Below the pieces are notes generated by a model, which was not told the DNA's origin, did not search any database, and was given only the letters and a program-made list of their open reading frames with translations. From the NCBI RefSeq assembly GCF_014898055.3, contig NW_026555331.1:107009194-107073193 (forward strand): a DNA stretch of 64,000 nucleotides, in the 5' to 3' direction. Positions 21,776-34,689 of this stretch are shown here, piece after piece. Positions within the stretch are counted from its first letter, which is position 1; every line of letters starts with the position of its first letter. The DNA is from Talpa occidentalis (lineage: Eukaryota; Chordata; Mammalia; Eulipotyphla; Talpidae). The translations under genes were made by a program, and so were the position numbers.

Positions 21776-23601
21776 CGAGCAAATGGGCAAATTGTAAATA
21801 ATTGGTAAATCTGTAATGGGTTTACTTTGGACTATTCTTTTTACTTTCTGTATATTTGAAGTAAAGTGCTAAAAAAAAACTCCCAAAAACCCCAAACCCC
21901 AAGTAACTACAACAAATGCAGCAATGCCAACCTCCCCCACTTCGCCACCCCCTCCACCCCCATTCTGAGTAGGCTTAGGTTGAAACAAGTGGCTACATCT
22001 CAGTTTCCCAACAATGTGCAGGAATTCTCCTGTCAGTCAGGGCTGAGCAGTCTCCTGCTGGGTACAAGTCTAACCTGGGGCTGGGCCATAGCTCAGGAGG
22101 TGAGACCTGCCCTGGGGAGCCACTGAAATTGCCTGGGGAACTGTTCCAAAAGGTGGGCCGGGTGCAGGGAGTTTAATAGCTTAAGTGGCAGTTCCAGCAT
22201 TGCCTTTAGGACTGAGGAGAAAACATTTGAGGAATGTGATTAGTAGGGCTCTGAGCTCTTCCTGGAGGGCGCAGACCAGGTGGGCACAGGCCCTGGAGAG
22301 CTCGCCTGATTCCCAGAAACTCTCACACTGTTCATTCTGCTTTCCCTGCTGGGGACCATTTCTGTCCCAGGAGACATCCTGCAGTCAAGGATGAAGTCAG
22401 GGTCACTGTCTTCTGAGGAGCAGAGCTAGGCTGTGACATGAGGAGGCTGTTCTTTAGAGAAAAGGCCCAAGGACCATTTGGGAGCATCTGAACCTGCCTC
22501 AGCCATTATCCTCATAGATTGCAGACATCCCCTCCAACTCCTTCCTGCAAGCATCCATCCTGTGCCCGCCTCTGAAATCTCCCAGACCTGAGTCTAAGAC
22601 TTTAGCTCTTCCTTCCTGCGGACTATTCTCTCACTGCCTGTGGATGAGGCTGGTCTCCACTGGCTTGGTGGGGAAGGCAGCACAGCACTTCTTAGGACAG
22701 GGTCTGGGTTTCCCTCTCTTTTTAATCTCTTTCCACCAACATCCTCTTTGGCACAGAGCCTAGCCTCAGCGGTACAGGGGAATCTTTATGGGAAAAGATA
22801 AAGAATTGACCAGATTTCACCATTCATTTGAAGGTGACAAGTCTTGGGATAGGATATGGCTTTACTGGACCTAGTCCGATGGGCATGGTCAGTGAGGGCT
22901 TCTGGCAGAAGACGACCACTCAGCAGGACCTTCTAGGGCATATAGGTTCGAGAGTGATCGATCAGCATAAGGTCGCACAGTTCTCTTCAGCTGCATTATG
23001 GGACCATCTCCTCTCGCAGTGGGTGCTGTTAAGCAGAGTGGGAGCTTCTGACCTCCAGGCCAGTGTCATAGCCTGGGGGGAGTGTGCCGGCAGAGGGAAG
23101 GATGCGGAGCCCAGGAGACCTGGGCACTAGGAAATGTGGTGGTAGCTGAGACAATACAGCAGGGGATGGGTGCTGTGGGAGCACCTTGAAGGATTTAAAT
23201 GGGGGAGAAGGGAAGAGGTCTTTATTCCAGATGGAGGGGTCAGAATGAGAACAAGCTAGTGGAGGCTGGGGTCTTGCTGGCATAGGGACAGGATAGAAGG
23301 AAACTAGATTTGCTCTGATTCTAAGAGACTCTGCTGATAGGTGCTCACCCAGTTCCTCTTCTGGGCAGGGCATTCCTTGTGTTTCCAAATCTACCCCCTC
23401 CCCCAACCCAGCTCACCTGGGAGGCCTTCCTGGGACAGGCAGTGCCTGGCATCTCACTTCTGCAGTCAACCTTCTCTCTTTTGTCCTCCCTCTCTTATCA
23501 GTCTCTCTTGGGTGCAACTCCCTCACTGATCATTGCTTGTGAATCCTCATCCCATACCTAGGGACCTCAGGGAGCCCAGAATTCAGGAAAGTATGGACTT
23601 G

Positions 23602-23896
23602 GGCCTCCCTGGTGGTGCAAGGGGTTAAGACACAACCTATGAAGCTATCCACAGCCACTGCAACATGAGTTTGATCTCCGGCCAGGGAGGTGACTCACAT
23701 GGCGCAGCAGACCACTCCTGTCTCGCCCGCTGCTCCCCTTAGCAGTGTATTTCAGTTAATCTGCCTTTTCTGTTCCCTATTCCGTCTCTGGTGAATCCTC
23801 TTATACCCCCCCACCCCCCAACAAACACACACACACATCTCTGGCTTGTAACCCAGTTCTTGTATGCATAAATAAATAAATCAAAAAAAGAAAAAC
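23602..23896 (+). mobile_element. tRNA-derived SINE, older copy, with target-site duplication
   Basis: Begins GGCCTCCCTGGTGGTGC, has a decayed B box (gtttgatctcc), a CGCCCGCTGCTCCCC body motif and an A-rich tail after AAATAAATAAATC. Flanked by GAAAGTATGGACTTG (23587-23601) and GAAAGTCTGGACTTG (23897-23911), a 15-bp target duplication with one mismatch. Same family as the element at 55657. Confidence 0.8.
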
Positions 23897-24037
23897 GAAA
23901 GTCTGGACTTGACCCCTCTAAATGTAATGACCTCCCCCACCCACACTTCTGGCTTATACCCCAGTTCTTGTATACATACATAAATAAATCAAAAAAAGAA
24001 AAAAAGAAAGTCTGGACTTGACCCCTCTAAATGTAAG
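23820..24037 (+). repeat. Tandem duplication (about 109 bp x 2) of a SINE tail and its flank
   Basis: The segment from the SINE 3' body (TCTGGCTT at 23840) through the tail, the 3' target-site duplication and GACCCCTCTAAATGTAA is repeated starting with TCTGGCTT at 23948. The second copy includes the flank, so it arose after insertion. Confidence 0.85.
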
Positions 24038-24984
24038 GGGTTAAAACCAAACATAAACAGCAATGGAAACAGACAAAAGCCCTTGAACCCTGGGTGTCAA
24101 ACCTGCTTTCTGAGGCTGCTGGTGAGAGAAGCAGCGCTGCCTGCTGCCTCGAGCTCCTGCGGGCAGGAGAAGCTAAAACAGTCATTTACAAGCTATGTGT
24201 TCTGAAGAACAGACTCCAGGGCAGAAGACCCTTTTTATTTTTGAAGTGACTCCAGGAGTCTTTTTGGTTATGAAAGATGAACTGTTTAGAAAGGAGGTGG
24301 TGGTTTACTTTTAAAGTGGTAAAAATCATTGGATTTAGGTGGGTGTTCTGGATGAGGTGGGACAGCAGGGCGAGGATTTGGCCTTTGGATTATCCTGGGG
24401 ACTCAGAAAAGGGGAGCAGGACTGCAGGGCTGGCCGGGTGTGAGGGATGGGCTGGAAGCGCTTCCCTGTGGTATGGATGGTCAGTGCACAACGTGAGCAA
24501 CGGTGCTGTGACTGCCCTCTGCGATCCCCCATCTTCAGAAAGAGCCCACTGTGCCCAGCAGCCTATGTGGTGGAACTGAAGGACCATTCCGGGTATGGAG
24601 TGAGGAGATAGGGCTGGAGAGGGGTCAGCAGCTGTGGGAGGTGGGAAGAGCACATAGTATTTCTGCTGCTTAGGTGGTTCTCTGGAAGCCCACACATTGT
24701 TACAACATTAAGATTGCCTGCCTCTCCAAGAACTGCTTCTTGCCCTTCAGGCCAACCACATGACTTGATTTCAGTGGCCCGGCCACGGTAGATCAGCCCA
24801 GTGCCATCCACCAGGCTGAACCAGAAAGGGTACCTCACCCTTCTGACCACAGAGTGTTGGCGCAGGCACCAGCAGTTCATCTGACTCAATCAGAGTCCTT
24901 CCTGTGTGTAAAGGCAGGACAGGACACGGTGCAGGTTTTCTGATCCCATGCAGACCGGGTAAAGGAGGAGTCAGAGTCCGCGGT

Positions 24985-25290
24985 GGTTTTGCAGGTTTTT
25001 ATTGGGGTTCACCAGGCATATGGCAGGCAGTGGTGCTGGAGGGCTGGGAGGCTGGCAGTCCTCCCAGCCCCCAGCAAATCTTCACTCTATCTGGGCTCTC
25101 TGGCGTTCTCTGCTTCTGCTTCAGGCCTCTTCTCTTTCGGCTTCTTTCTCAGCTTCTGCTGCTGCTTTCTCGGCTTCTTGCGTCCCTGTGACGCCGCCCT
25201 TAAAAGCACAGTCTTAGCACAGATGTACCCACTTCAGGTGCCCGCCATCAGGCATGCATTCAGGATCACAGGGTTCCCTCATCTATCCTG
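24985..25290 (-). other. Exon-like segment with a polyadenylation signal, unidentified
   Basis: Read on the minus strand, a GC-rich, Lys/Glu- or Lys/Arg-coding stretch (about 25115-25225) is followed by about 110 bases and then CCCCAATAAAAACCTGC, a canonical AATAAA. One frame gives a basic peptide (SQGRKKPRKQQQKLRKKPKE), the other an acidic one ending EAEREEA and a stop. It could be a terminal exon of a small or noncoding gene or an old 5'-truncated retrocopy. I could not match it to a protein, and there is no poly(A) tail next to the hexamer. Confidence 0.25.
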
Positions 25291-26849
25291 ATGGCGGGAG
25301 GGCAGAAAAGCCTGATACCTTTTACCTTACCCTACACTGTGTTTTAAAATTTTGCATGTAAGAGTAACTGTTCCACTCTTGGAGAAACACAGATGCCAGG
25401 TGCAGCAGCTCCGTGGTTATTGGCTGCTCTGTGGACAAAGCCAGACCGTGGGGATGAGCAGCCACATTCCAGAGGGAAGCAAAGAAGGGGAGGGCGGCCA
25501 GTTGGTTTGGGTGGCCTCCAGGCTCTGGTTCTAGTCCAGGTGGAAGTCCTCTGTGCCTCTTCCCCTGAAAGGGGGCTCTTGGGTGCACCCGTCCTTATGC
25601 CTAAGAGAGGGTGAAGTGTGCTTCTGTTGCTCACGATCCAGCAATTCTTTCCCACACAGAAGGGATCAGGGACTGAGCAGTAGTAGAATTCAGGGTAAAA
25701 AGTGATCAGGAATCTGGAAGGCACCCGCCTCCATATCTGGTTACTAGAACTGTTGGGCATAGCCCAGACCTGTGTCAGGTCACTCTGGCCGTGAAAGGCA
25801 AGGGAGACTTCTGAGGACTGAGGTCATCAGGGCCACTCGGGATGCATAGGACTCTGAATAGGGGAGGAGTGGGCATGGCTTACTTGGGTTAAAGACCCAA
25901 GTCCAGAGTTAAGGAGAAAGCAGTACAAGGGGTCCAGGGGTCCAGGCAAGAGGTAAGATAGTCTCTCAATCCAGAGTGACATCTGAGGGAAAGGTGGGTC
26001 TGCATGATGAGGGGATGTAAATCAGACACCCTGTGTTGTGTCAAGGCACCACCACACCCGCCCCCACTCCCGTCTGCCGCCTTGACTGCTCAGACTCAGC
26101 ACTGTGGCAGAGGGGGTGTCTGGAGTCTTGCAGGGGGGCTCCGCTCCTCTCCCTCCATTCAGGCCAAGAGACATGGTGTCCCCGAGTGTATGTGACTGTC
26201 TCCTTACTTTAGCTGTGGTCACAGCGATTTAGCCTCAGACTGCAGAGAAAGCTTTCTCAATGCTTTTTCAGAACACACTTTTGTAGCATTGTTGAAAGAA
26301 CAGGTATTGATTTTGCTCATTTTTTATTTTTATATTTTTTCCTGTAGGTTCTGTGGGATGTTGCTTTGATCTCTCTCTCTCTCTCATTCTCTCTCCCCCT
26401 CCTTGCCTCCCCTCTCACCCCCTCTTTCTCTCCTGTAAATCCTGGTGCAGCTTTAAGATCTAAATATGAGTTATGATCGGCTCTGTTGTCTCTCGCCTCT
26501 AAAGAAAAACCAACTCATCATGTTTGATTAATAGGGATAAAATCAGCTCTGGCAGAGTTTTACCTGCTCATGAAGGAGCCTTGAACTGTGTGCCTGGAGA
26601 ACAGCTGTGGGGCTTTGGAACAGCTCCGGTTCCAGTGCTGAGCAGCCCTCCCGGTGTCATGTCTGTGGTTTCACAGTGTCCCCTGTCCCCTGTGCAGACG
26701 CCTCCTATGAGTGGGCGCCATGAGCTGGGCAGAAACCCATGGAGGAGGGCTGGAGGGTGATTCAGGGCTGGCCACCCTGGGAAGGTATCAGGTGTGTGGG
26801 GCAGGCCTCCCCCCTGCTCCAGCATTTGTCATGACCCCACGAGGCACTT

Positions 26850-26960
26850 CTCACCCCTTCCCCCTTATCTCCAGTTCTCTATCTGTAAGACAAAATAATA
26901 ACACCTACCATAGAGGGTCAGTGTCAAGATGAGTGAGAACAGGTATAGGGGACAGCTGCC
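26850..26960 (+). repeat. MIR fragment
   Basis: CCAGTTCTCTATCTGTAAGA, AATAATAACACCTACCATAG and GGTCAGTGTCAAGATGAGTG. Confidence 0.5.
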
Positions 26961-27279
26961 TAGAAATATGAGGGAACTCTTTAAGGTCATTTTGTTTCTT
27001 CTAGTTAAGAGTCAAAGAACATCAAGGATCCGATGTATGCAAGACCCTGGGCAGGCCATGGTTATATACCTAGAACAAAATCATTAATAAACGCTTGTCG
27101 AGTGAATGAATGAATTGGGATGGCCACAGGAGTCTCAGGGCAGGAGGCTTGGAGTGGGCAGGGACAGAGGGATTTGAGAAGTCCCTGAAACAAAGGGAGA
27201 CCTGGTTGTTTCCACCCATGTCTGCTTTCCTGGCCTCTTACAGACCCTGGTTGGAAGGCAGAAGACATCCCTTAATATG

Positions 27280-27440
27280 ATTGTATGTATATATTCAACA
27301 TGCATTTATTGAGCAACTATTAAGTGTAGGGTGTAGGGAGAGAAGGTCTAGTGGCTGTCCCAGTGTGGTGGGGGGACAGACCAGTGAACAGGCAAGGACT
27401 ATGTGGGCTGCCACATAGAGTCATGCAAGAGGCTGGAGTA
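27280..27440 (-). repeat. L2 fragment
   Basis: ATTCAACATGCATTTATTGA, GCAACTATTAAGTGTAGGG and ACAGACCAGTGAACAGGCAA. Confidence 0.5.
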
Positions 27441-28499
27441 GTTCAGATCCCTGGGGTCTGACCTCTCTGTCGGGGTTCCAGGTCTCTGTTTGGCCATTCC
27501 CCAGGCTGGAGGCAAAAGCTCTAGGGCAGACATTCTGATAACCACCCCAGTGCACTGTTCAGTGAGTTCTGTTTTGCTCCCCTGGCTCCAGCCAGTGTGT
27601 CAATGACATGGGGTGGAATCCACTTCCTTCCATCCTGATTGCCTCTTCTTCACTGCCCTCAAATGTTTCTGGAACAAGACAAGGCCTTGAAAAGTACAAG
27701 ACACAGAGGTTTTGACAGCTGAGAGCTAGCATCTCCTGATTTACCCCCTCTCACCTTTCTAAGATATACAAAAATCATTAACAGTGCTGAAGACTAGAAA
27801 AAAGCCAGAAACGAGGAGACATTTAATCAAAGCTCTTTCCATTTGCCGACAGACATCCTTTGAGAGTTAATTCAAGTTGGTGTGAGCACGCTATCCCCAT
27901 CCCAGGGGAGGTTCAGCGACCTCCCCGGGCAGTTGTGTCCTCTGGGGAGCTCATGTTCTCATGGCCACCGCTGCTCAGGGTCCCAGCCTCTGCTTCCTCT
28001 TGACCCTACCCTTATCTCTTCTCTGTGACTTGCACACAGCCACATGTGAATTCCCCCCAAATCCCCTGGCCTGGAGCAGGGTGCAGCTACTTCTGCTGCA
28101 TGAAAGCTAGGCCCTGAGGCTGCTGTCACCTCACTGAGCCCAGGAAGACCCTGCTGCTCTGTGCTGGCTGCACCTACATTTGCTGCCTCCACCCTTGCCT
28201 CTGCCAGGCCCAGCCTACTGGCCCTTTCCTGGACACAGAGAACTATGGGGACCACACGGTCGGCCCTGAAATCCCTGCAGTCTGCTGAAAAATGAGGAAG
28301 AAGCACCTCCTCCCACTTGGTTTTCCTCTGCCAGGGGTCCCCAGCAGGGTGCTGCTGGGTTTGTGGATGGGGCAGCTCCTGTGATGGGTAAGTGTGCCAC
28401 AGGCCACCCCACCCAAGAGTGGAGTTCAGGTGGGTGGAGTCACTCCTTTCCTCTGGCCTGCTGTGACTGCCTCCAGGGCCTCTGCCAGCTCTCTCTTGC

Positions 28500-28885
28500 C
28501 TGTGTAGTCAGGGTGCTTCAGAGATGCAGAACAGTTAGGCTCACACAACTGTGGGGGCTGGCAAGCGTAATCTGTGGGTGAGCCGGCAGGTTGGAACTTC
28601 AAGTAAGAGTGGATATTGCAGTCTTGAGTTTGAAATCTGCAGCCCAGGCAGATTGGAAACGCAGGCAGGGCTTCCATGTGACACTTTCGAGGTGGAATCC
28701 CTTCTTACATAGTCTGTTGTAAAGGCCTTCCATTGATTGGGTGAAGCCCATCCTCACTCACTGTTTATATACATGTTGATCACACCTACAAAATACTTTC
28801 ACAGGGGCATCTCAGTGGGTGTTTGACCAAACCACTGGGCCCCATCGCTCAGCCAAGTTGACACATCATTAGCTGTGACATAGTG
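28500..28885 (-). repeat. Ancient interspersed repeat, antisense relative of the 52-kb element
   Basis: Contains CAGAGATGCAGAACAGTTAG, GGTGAAGCCCATCCTCACTC and CCAAGTTGACACATCATTAG, which read in reverse match the same repeat type as 51975-52470. Confidence 0.45.
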
Positions 28886-29999
28886 CCACATCATTTATTT
28901 CATAGGCCTGTGTGTCCCCAGGGTTTGAGTTCTTCTAGGAAATCTACTAGGCCACCTGGACATACCCCATGCTACTATTTAGAGGTAGAGGCAGGTGCCC
29001 CGCATTTTCCACCACATGTGACTGAAGCTTGGGGCCATCTATCGTGCGAGGCCAGAGCCCCATGTTGTTAGACTATCAGAGGTCTTTTACTTTTTCCTTT
29101 GAGCTGTACGGTATTTTCCAAAACTTTGAAAATATATATTGCTTTTTAATAGTAAGAAAAATTTGTTGAAAAATTGTTGGCAGGGGGCGTTGGTTATGTT
29201 GTTCTGGTTATGTTATTCTGAGGGTCCCAGTTCAGGTGGGTTAGGCTGAGCGAGTGAGCAAGGCTACCAGACAGGAGCCTCCTGATCTCCTGGCCTCAGC
29301 CTCCCCCACCTTATTGCACAGCCTCCTGGTCTGCATTCCTGTTGAGGCTTGGAGGTGGCAGGCTGTGGACAAGTGAGGCCTTTGTGTCAGGTTGGGTCTG
29401 GAACCTGGGGTACCTGACTCCCCACTCCCCAAGCCCCTGACATTTAAACCCCCCAACGGGGTGGTGGGATTGGGAATACTGGGAGATCTGCTTCTAGGCC
29501 AGATCTGGGCAAGGTGCAGAAATCAAGCTCAGCCAGGCTTATGCAGAGTCCAGCAGGCACTGGAGAGAAGAGGCCAGCCTATCTGGGGTTGCTGGAGGCT
29601 CTAGGCAGCTTCGCAGATGGCTTGTAGCCGAATTTCAATCCAGATATGTTCTTAGCAACCTCCTTCCTTGTGGTCAGTCAGTATCAGGGAACCTCTGAGC
29701 TGGGGGTCGGGGTGGGTGTGAGGAGGTTTTAAGCATGTGGAATGGAGGCCATGGGACCCAACAGTCAGTGGAGAGGAGGTAGGAGCCTAACGAAGGACAA
29801 TGGAGTGAAAAAGAGAAAAATGGTCGCATTGCTCTGTGTTCAGGGAAGGCCATTGCACTCTTCTTAGAAGGAGGCATATTTAATGCCTTGATGTCTGCAT
29901 TTCCAAAGAGTCGGCTTTTGTGAGTTTCTTGAAATACTGCTACTAACCGCTAATAAGGCCTTGTTCCCTGCTGGGCGTGATTGTGACTCCTTTACATGG

Positions 30000-30165
30000 A
30001 CTGTGCACACTTGGATGATCCTCGAGCCCTTTACTGCTGTCTGTATTTTAGGGTTGAAGAAACTGAAGCACAGATAGGTTAGGGCACATGTCCAGGGTAG
30101 CAGAGCTGATAAGTGGTGGACCTAGGAGTTGAACCCAAGCCGGGTGGGTGCTTAATCTGCTTGTC
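30000..30165 (-). repeat. MIR fragment
   Basis: GAAGAAACTGAAGCACAGAT, AGCAGAGCTGATAAGTGG and GAGTTGAACCCAAGC, antisense MIR. Confidence 0.6.
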
Positions 30166-30689
30166 AGGGTGTTCTTCTGAGGCAAGGGCCACCTCAGGTC
30201 TGCAGGTCTTTAGAAATGCCACTCCTGTTTCCCCAGGGCTTGCTTGAATTGAGAACATCAGGTCTCTGCCCAGCCAGCCCTCCCCCTGAATTTCAGAGCC
30301 CACCTGAGCATCAACCATCTGCTCCTCTGGCCAGGCTCACCTGGCAGCAGTGTTTGAAGGGAGAATTGGTATTTAACTCGAAAGCTCTTTCTTTCCTTTA
30401 GAAAGGTAGTGCTCTCAAATGGAGCATCGGAGCCATCAATTCAGTGATAATAGGAGGTATTTGTGTGGAGTACTGTGTCTTTTGTACAATCTGCTTATGT
30501 TCTCTTTGGCGGCATATAGAATATTGACAAAGGAAATTCAAACTATTCTGCCTTTCCCCTGGCTGCTCAGAAAGAAGAGGAAATTGATTTTTGAAGATGG
30601 CATAAATACCATCACAGGTGTCCCCAAATACTGATTCTCTGCAGGGTTTGCTTTTTATGCACATAGTAGGGGTGCAATAGAAATCGAGA

Positions 30690-30850
30690 AAAGCCAGTCT
30701 GCCTGGTTAGAATTCTGTTTTCTACATTATAGCTGCATGACCTGGAGCGAGTTACTTCAGTTCTTTGGGTCACCTTTGTAAAATGGAGAGATTATTACTG
30801 CCCCTCCCTGGTTGGAGTGCCTTGAGGATTACCAGGGTTAGTCAAAACAG
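30690..30850 (+). repeat. MIR fragment
   Basis: ATAGCTGCATGACCTGGAGC, GAGTTACTTCAG, TGTAAAATGGAGAGATTATT and GAGGATTACCAGGG. Confidence 0.65.
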
Positions 30851-31299
30851 AGTGGCTAGCTCTGTGCTGTAGCTGCTGCCGTGACAGGCTTAAGTGGGAA
30901 AGTGAATGGAAAATGTGGTCAGGATGGAGGAGGCCACCCTGTTCTTGATGGTCCAGACCACAAGTGACATTGATCCAGAATCGCTGACTTCCCAACCAGG
31001 AATCTAACTGCACAGAAATGTTATTTCTCTCACCAAGTCTCCTCCTAGCAATTTTCTGAGTAGCAATGTTTAAAAAATCTTTGTACTCACAGAGAAGACA
31101 TCCTGTCTTCCTCCTTTCTTCTGATGAGAATTCCAGCCTTGTCTGATTTTTACTTAGTTATTCCTCCTCCACTCATTTATTTCACCACTTGTTGAACCAA
31201 AGCATTTGGGGGCTGTCTCTGCAAGTAGTGTGGGGGCTAAGATGCAGAGTTAAAGGAGAGATGCAGATAGACAGGGGGCTGGGGAAGGGCCCTTCACCC

Positions 31300-31415
31300 T
31301 GGTTCTGACCCTTACTCTCTGTGCGACTCTGAGCAAGTCCTGCTTTCATTGAAGTTTGGACTAGATGGGCTCTGCGGCCCTTCCAGCTCTCGGGACCTAT
31401 GTTTCTACAGGAGAG
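31300..31415 (+). repeat. MIR3-like SINE end
   Basis: TGTGCGACTCTGAGCAAGTC and GGACTAGATGGGCTCTGCGG followed by CCTTCCAGCTCTCGGGACC, a well-known ancient SINE tail. Confidence 0.5.
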
Positions 31416-32169
31416 CATGAGAGCATGTGCCTAGGGAGGAGCCACTCACTGGGCAGGTGAGTTCTCAGTCACCTTTGCATGGGAAAAAGGATGGATGGTC
31501 TAGCAAGGAATATTCGAATGAACAGATAAACCAGCAAGGGGACATGGGGTGAGTAAGAAGTCTTCACGTGGGGCAGGAGAGGTGGGGTGTGTGTGTGTGT
31601 GTTTCTGAGGTTTGAGCAATGGGGATTCATTAAGTTCTGCATCTTGTTGTCCTGTATCCTAGCGCCTAGCCTCACTTGCCGAGCAAACGGGACTTCTAAG
31701 CAGCCTAAGAAGTAAGAGCACAGCTGAGGCCCCAGGCATGGCCAGCTTCTCCCAATTCCCAATCCCATTCCCTGTGTGGGCCAGGAGCTCCCTCTGCAGC
31801 TCCCTAGCAGCTGGGCACCCAGCTTCTGCTTGGACAGCTTGTCCTCTTCAGCCTTTCAGGTCCCACCAGCCTTGAGGAGTCCATCCTCCAGGCTTCCTAC
31901 TGGACCTTTCCTTTTTGAGGTGATCTCACCCCTGTGGTCCTTCGGCCCCCAAGTCTGAGCCTCATATTCCAGCCCTGCCTCTGCCTGTGCATACTCTTTT
32001 CACTGTGCCTAACCTCTTAGATGTTCCCATGAGCATTCCTAAATACATATTTAAAAATCGTGTTTAATAACCTAAGAAATACCCAATACATTAACATTAT
32101 TAAAAAATAAAAATAAGGGAGAAAAACTACCCCCTTGACTCCCCAATAACATCAGCCTCCCCAGAGAAC

Positions 32170-32790
32170 CCGTTTTCAATCAGTTTTCTGAGTTCCTTTG
32201 CACGCCTTACCTTCTGCAGTTACAATGGAATTTTTAATTTTTAGTTTCTGGGAGGCTGTTGGCACAAATGTACTGTTCATATGCTCCTTCACAAACAGTC
32301 TGTCTGCAAGATCTTTCTGTGTCAGCTCTTTTATGCTGTATGTCGTCTCTGCATGTCGTCTGTGCTACGTGTCAATATGGCCTCAGATACCGCTGGTGGT
32401 AGCGCTGCCTGGTGTACAGAGCAAGGGCTCCATGCTCATGTTAGCAGAGGTAGAGACATTTCCAGAGTCTCGCAGTTACTAACAATGCTGCAGAGAACAT
32501 TTTTATACATGCCTCTTTGTGTATCATGCACGAGCAATCCCTGGGGGACAGACTCAACAATGGGATGGTGGAATTGGAGGATCCAGACAGTTTGTGTTTT
32601 AATAGATGCTGCTGAATTGCCTTCCAACTTGCTTCCTGATACCTGAGAGCCCCCAAATTCCCACCCTATTATCAGTCTTCATTTGACAGTCGGCTAAACC
32701 GGAAGGTCATCCCATTCTTGCTTTAGTTTACATTTCTTTGGTTACTCATGAGGCCGAGCATGAGTTCATATGGCAGCTGGCCCATTTGTA
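32170..32790 (-). mobile_element. Old L1 fragment
   Basis: Antisense L1 signature: AACAATGCTGCAGAGAACATTTTTATACATGCCTC-like block, GCTGAATTGCCTTCCAACTT, then TTTACATTTCTTTGGTTACTCATGAGG-like block, in the known order. Confidence 0.6.
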
Positions 32791-33119
32791 GAGGAAATAC
32801 TCATGGAAGGAATTGGTGCTAAGTTAAGATACCAGTAAAGGAGAAGAGTGATGTGGTTCAGTGAAGACTGTCTGTGAGGGTCCAGACCACTGGGCTGGCC
32901 CAGGAGCTGTGCTCACAGGGTGTGTGGGGTACAGATTGAGGAGGATGTTCCTGACACTGAGAACTTAGTCAACAGCCTATCGGAGGTGGAGCAGAGGCCT
33001 GGGGCAACTAGGGCAACCTAGGGCAGCCAGGGGAACCCTAGGCCTCCTCAGCTCCTAGGGCCTCACCCTATCTGGATGTGCCTGACTCTCAGAACTGTGG
33101 CTCTGAATGCAGTAACTGA

Positions 33120-33585
33120 GGTGAGGTGATAACGAGGATTACAGTCTTTTGGCCACAATTTTTTTCAGTTGTTTATTATTGTCTAACAAACTATTCCAAA
33201 ATGTAATTGTTAAAACAACATCAATCATTTGCTAATGCTTCTGCAACTTGGGGATCACTCTAGGGGGACAGCTCAGCTGTCAGAGGTCAGCTCCTGGTGT
33301 TGTCTGTCTGGAACATTCGAGAAGGCCTCTTCATTCATGTGTCTGGAGCCTGGGCTGGCTAGACCAGCTGGAACTGGATGGACACCTCTTTCTGTGGCCT
33401 CTCCAAGTGGCATAGCTCAGGCTTCGCAGCCTCGTGGTTTCCGGGAAGTGACATTTCCTACATGGCAGCTGGCTCCCCCTAGAATGCAAAAGTGGGAGCT
33501 GCCAGGTCTCCTCAGTGCCTGGACCTGGAAGTCCCAGAGTGTCATTGATGCCTCACGCCACTGGCTAAACCAGTCAGAGGACTAG
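33120..33585 (+). repeat. Ancient interspersed repeat, family unassigned
   Basis: Contains GTTTATTATTGTCTAACAAA, AATTGTTAAAACAACATCAA and GGGGATCACTCTAGGGGGAC, resembling a common old mammalian repeat (GTAACAAACCACCCCAAAAC type). The 118-codon ORF at 33229 lies entirely inside it. Confidence 0.4.
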
Positions 33586-34689
33586 GGGAGCGGAAAGGGA
33601 CTTCACCTCTCGGCTGCAAAGAGCAGGTGGGTGGGAGAGGTTGGTGTGGGCTCTAGAAACAAAGTCAGAATCCTCTCAAAACAGATCTAGAAGAAAGCAG
33701 AGAATTCCTGATAAGGACCCTGGGTGTCTCTGAGAAGCCCAGGCCAGCAAATGCAGCTGAGGGAACTCTGGCTGTCACCCTCACCTCCCTAGGGACACAC
33801 AGGTCCCTTGGTCCCTCCTGCACATTAACTCTCTCTGCTTCTCTGTGTTCATGGACTGAATAAGGCTGACCCAGGATAGAGCCAGCACCTCCCAAGTCCT
33901 CAACTGCCCATGTCTTTGTGAATCTTAATTCCAAATCCCAGAGTCCAATTAGCCCCGCCCAGGTCAGTTTTCTCCCAGATTTGGAAATCTGGGAATCAGA
34001 GACTTTTTAGGCATTGTCCAGCATCAGGGAGAGACAGAGCCAGCTTCTAAACCCTGTCCCTCCGGGTGCTCCCGGGCCAAGCTCACTCCAGGCTGTGCCT
34101 GGAGCCCCTCCCTCCTGCCCCTCTTCTCTCAAAGCCCCTGTTGAGCTCAGACCTGTAGGAGCTGAGTGGGTCTGGCCCTAATGGCAACCTCCCTGGTCCC
34201 TGCTCAGAGGGGCAGCATCCTGCCACACAGGCTAGGTGGGGGGTCACTTATAGGTGTAATTCATCTAGAAGGGCTTCAATCACCCAGCGGGCTTTCCCCT
34301 TTCTACTCCAGCTCCAACGTGGGCTGGGAATGACGAGTTTCTGAGGCGAGGTGTAGAAGTGAGCAGGCAGCAATGCTTGCAACCGAGCCTCCTCCACAAA
34401 GGCAATCCGTCTTCCTGACAGCTCTGATGAGAAGGCTGTTCTGCCTCCCTGGTGTCCAGCTACCTGACTGGGATGGGACTCCCAGGGCTGCCTCTGATCT
34501 TGCGCCTTCCCCTACAATCTATGCAAAAACCAGGTTGGCAGCCCATAGTCACCTGCATCACTTCCCTGCCCTTCTCAGGATCTGGTCTGATTTAGGGGAC
34601 CCTAGATTCCAGGTCCCCACTCCACTCCTTTTTTCTGCAGGGCTGTGGCTGATGTCACCACAGCCAGCATATCCCCCCACACTCCAAGG

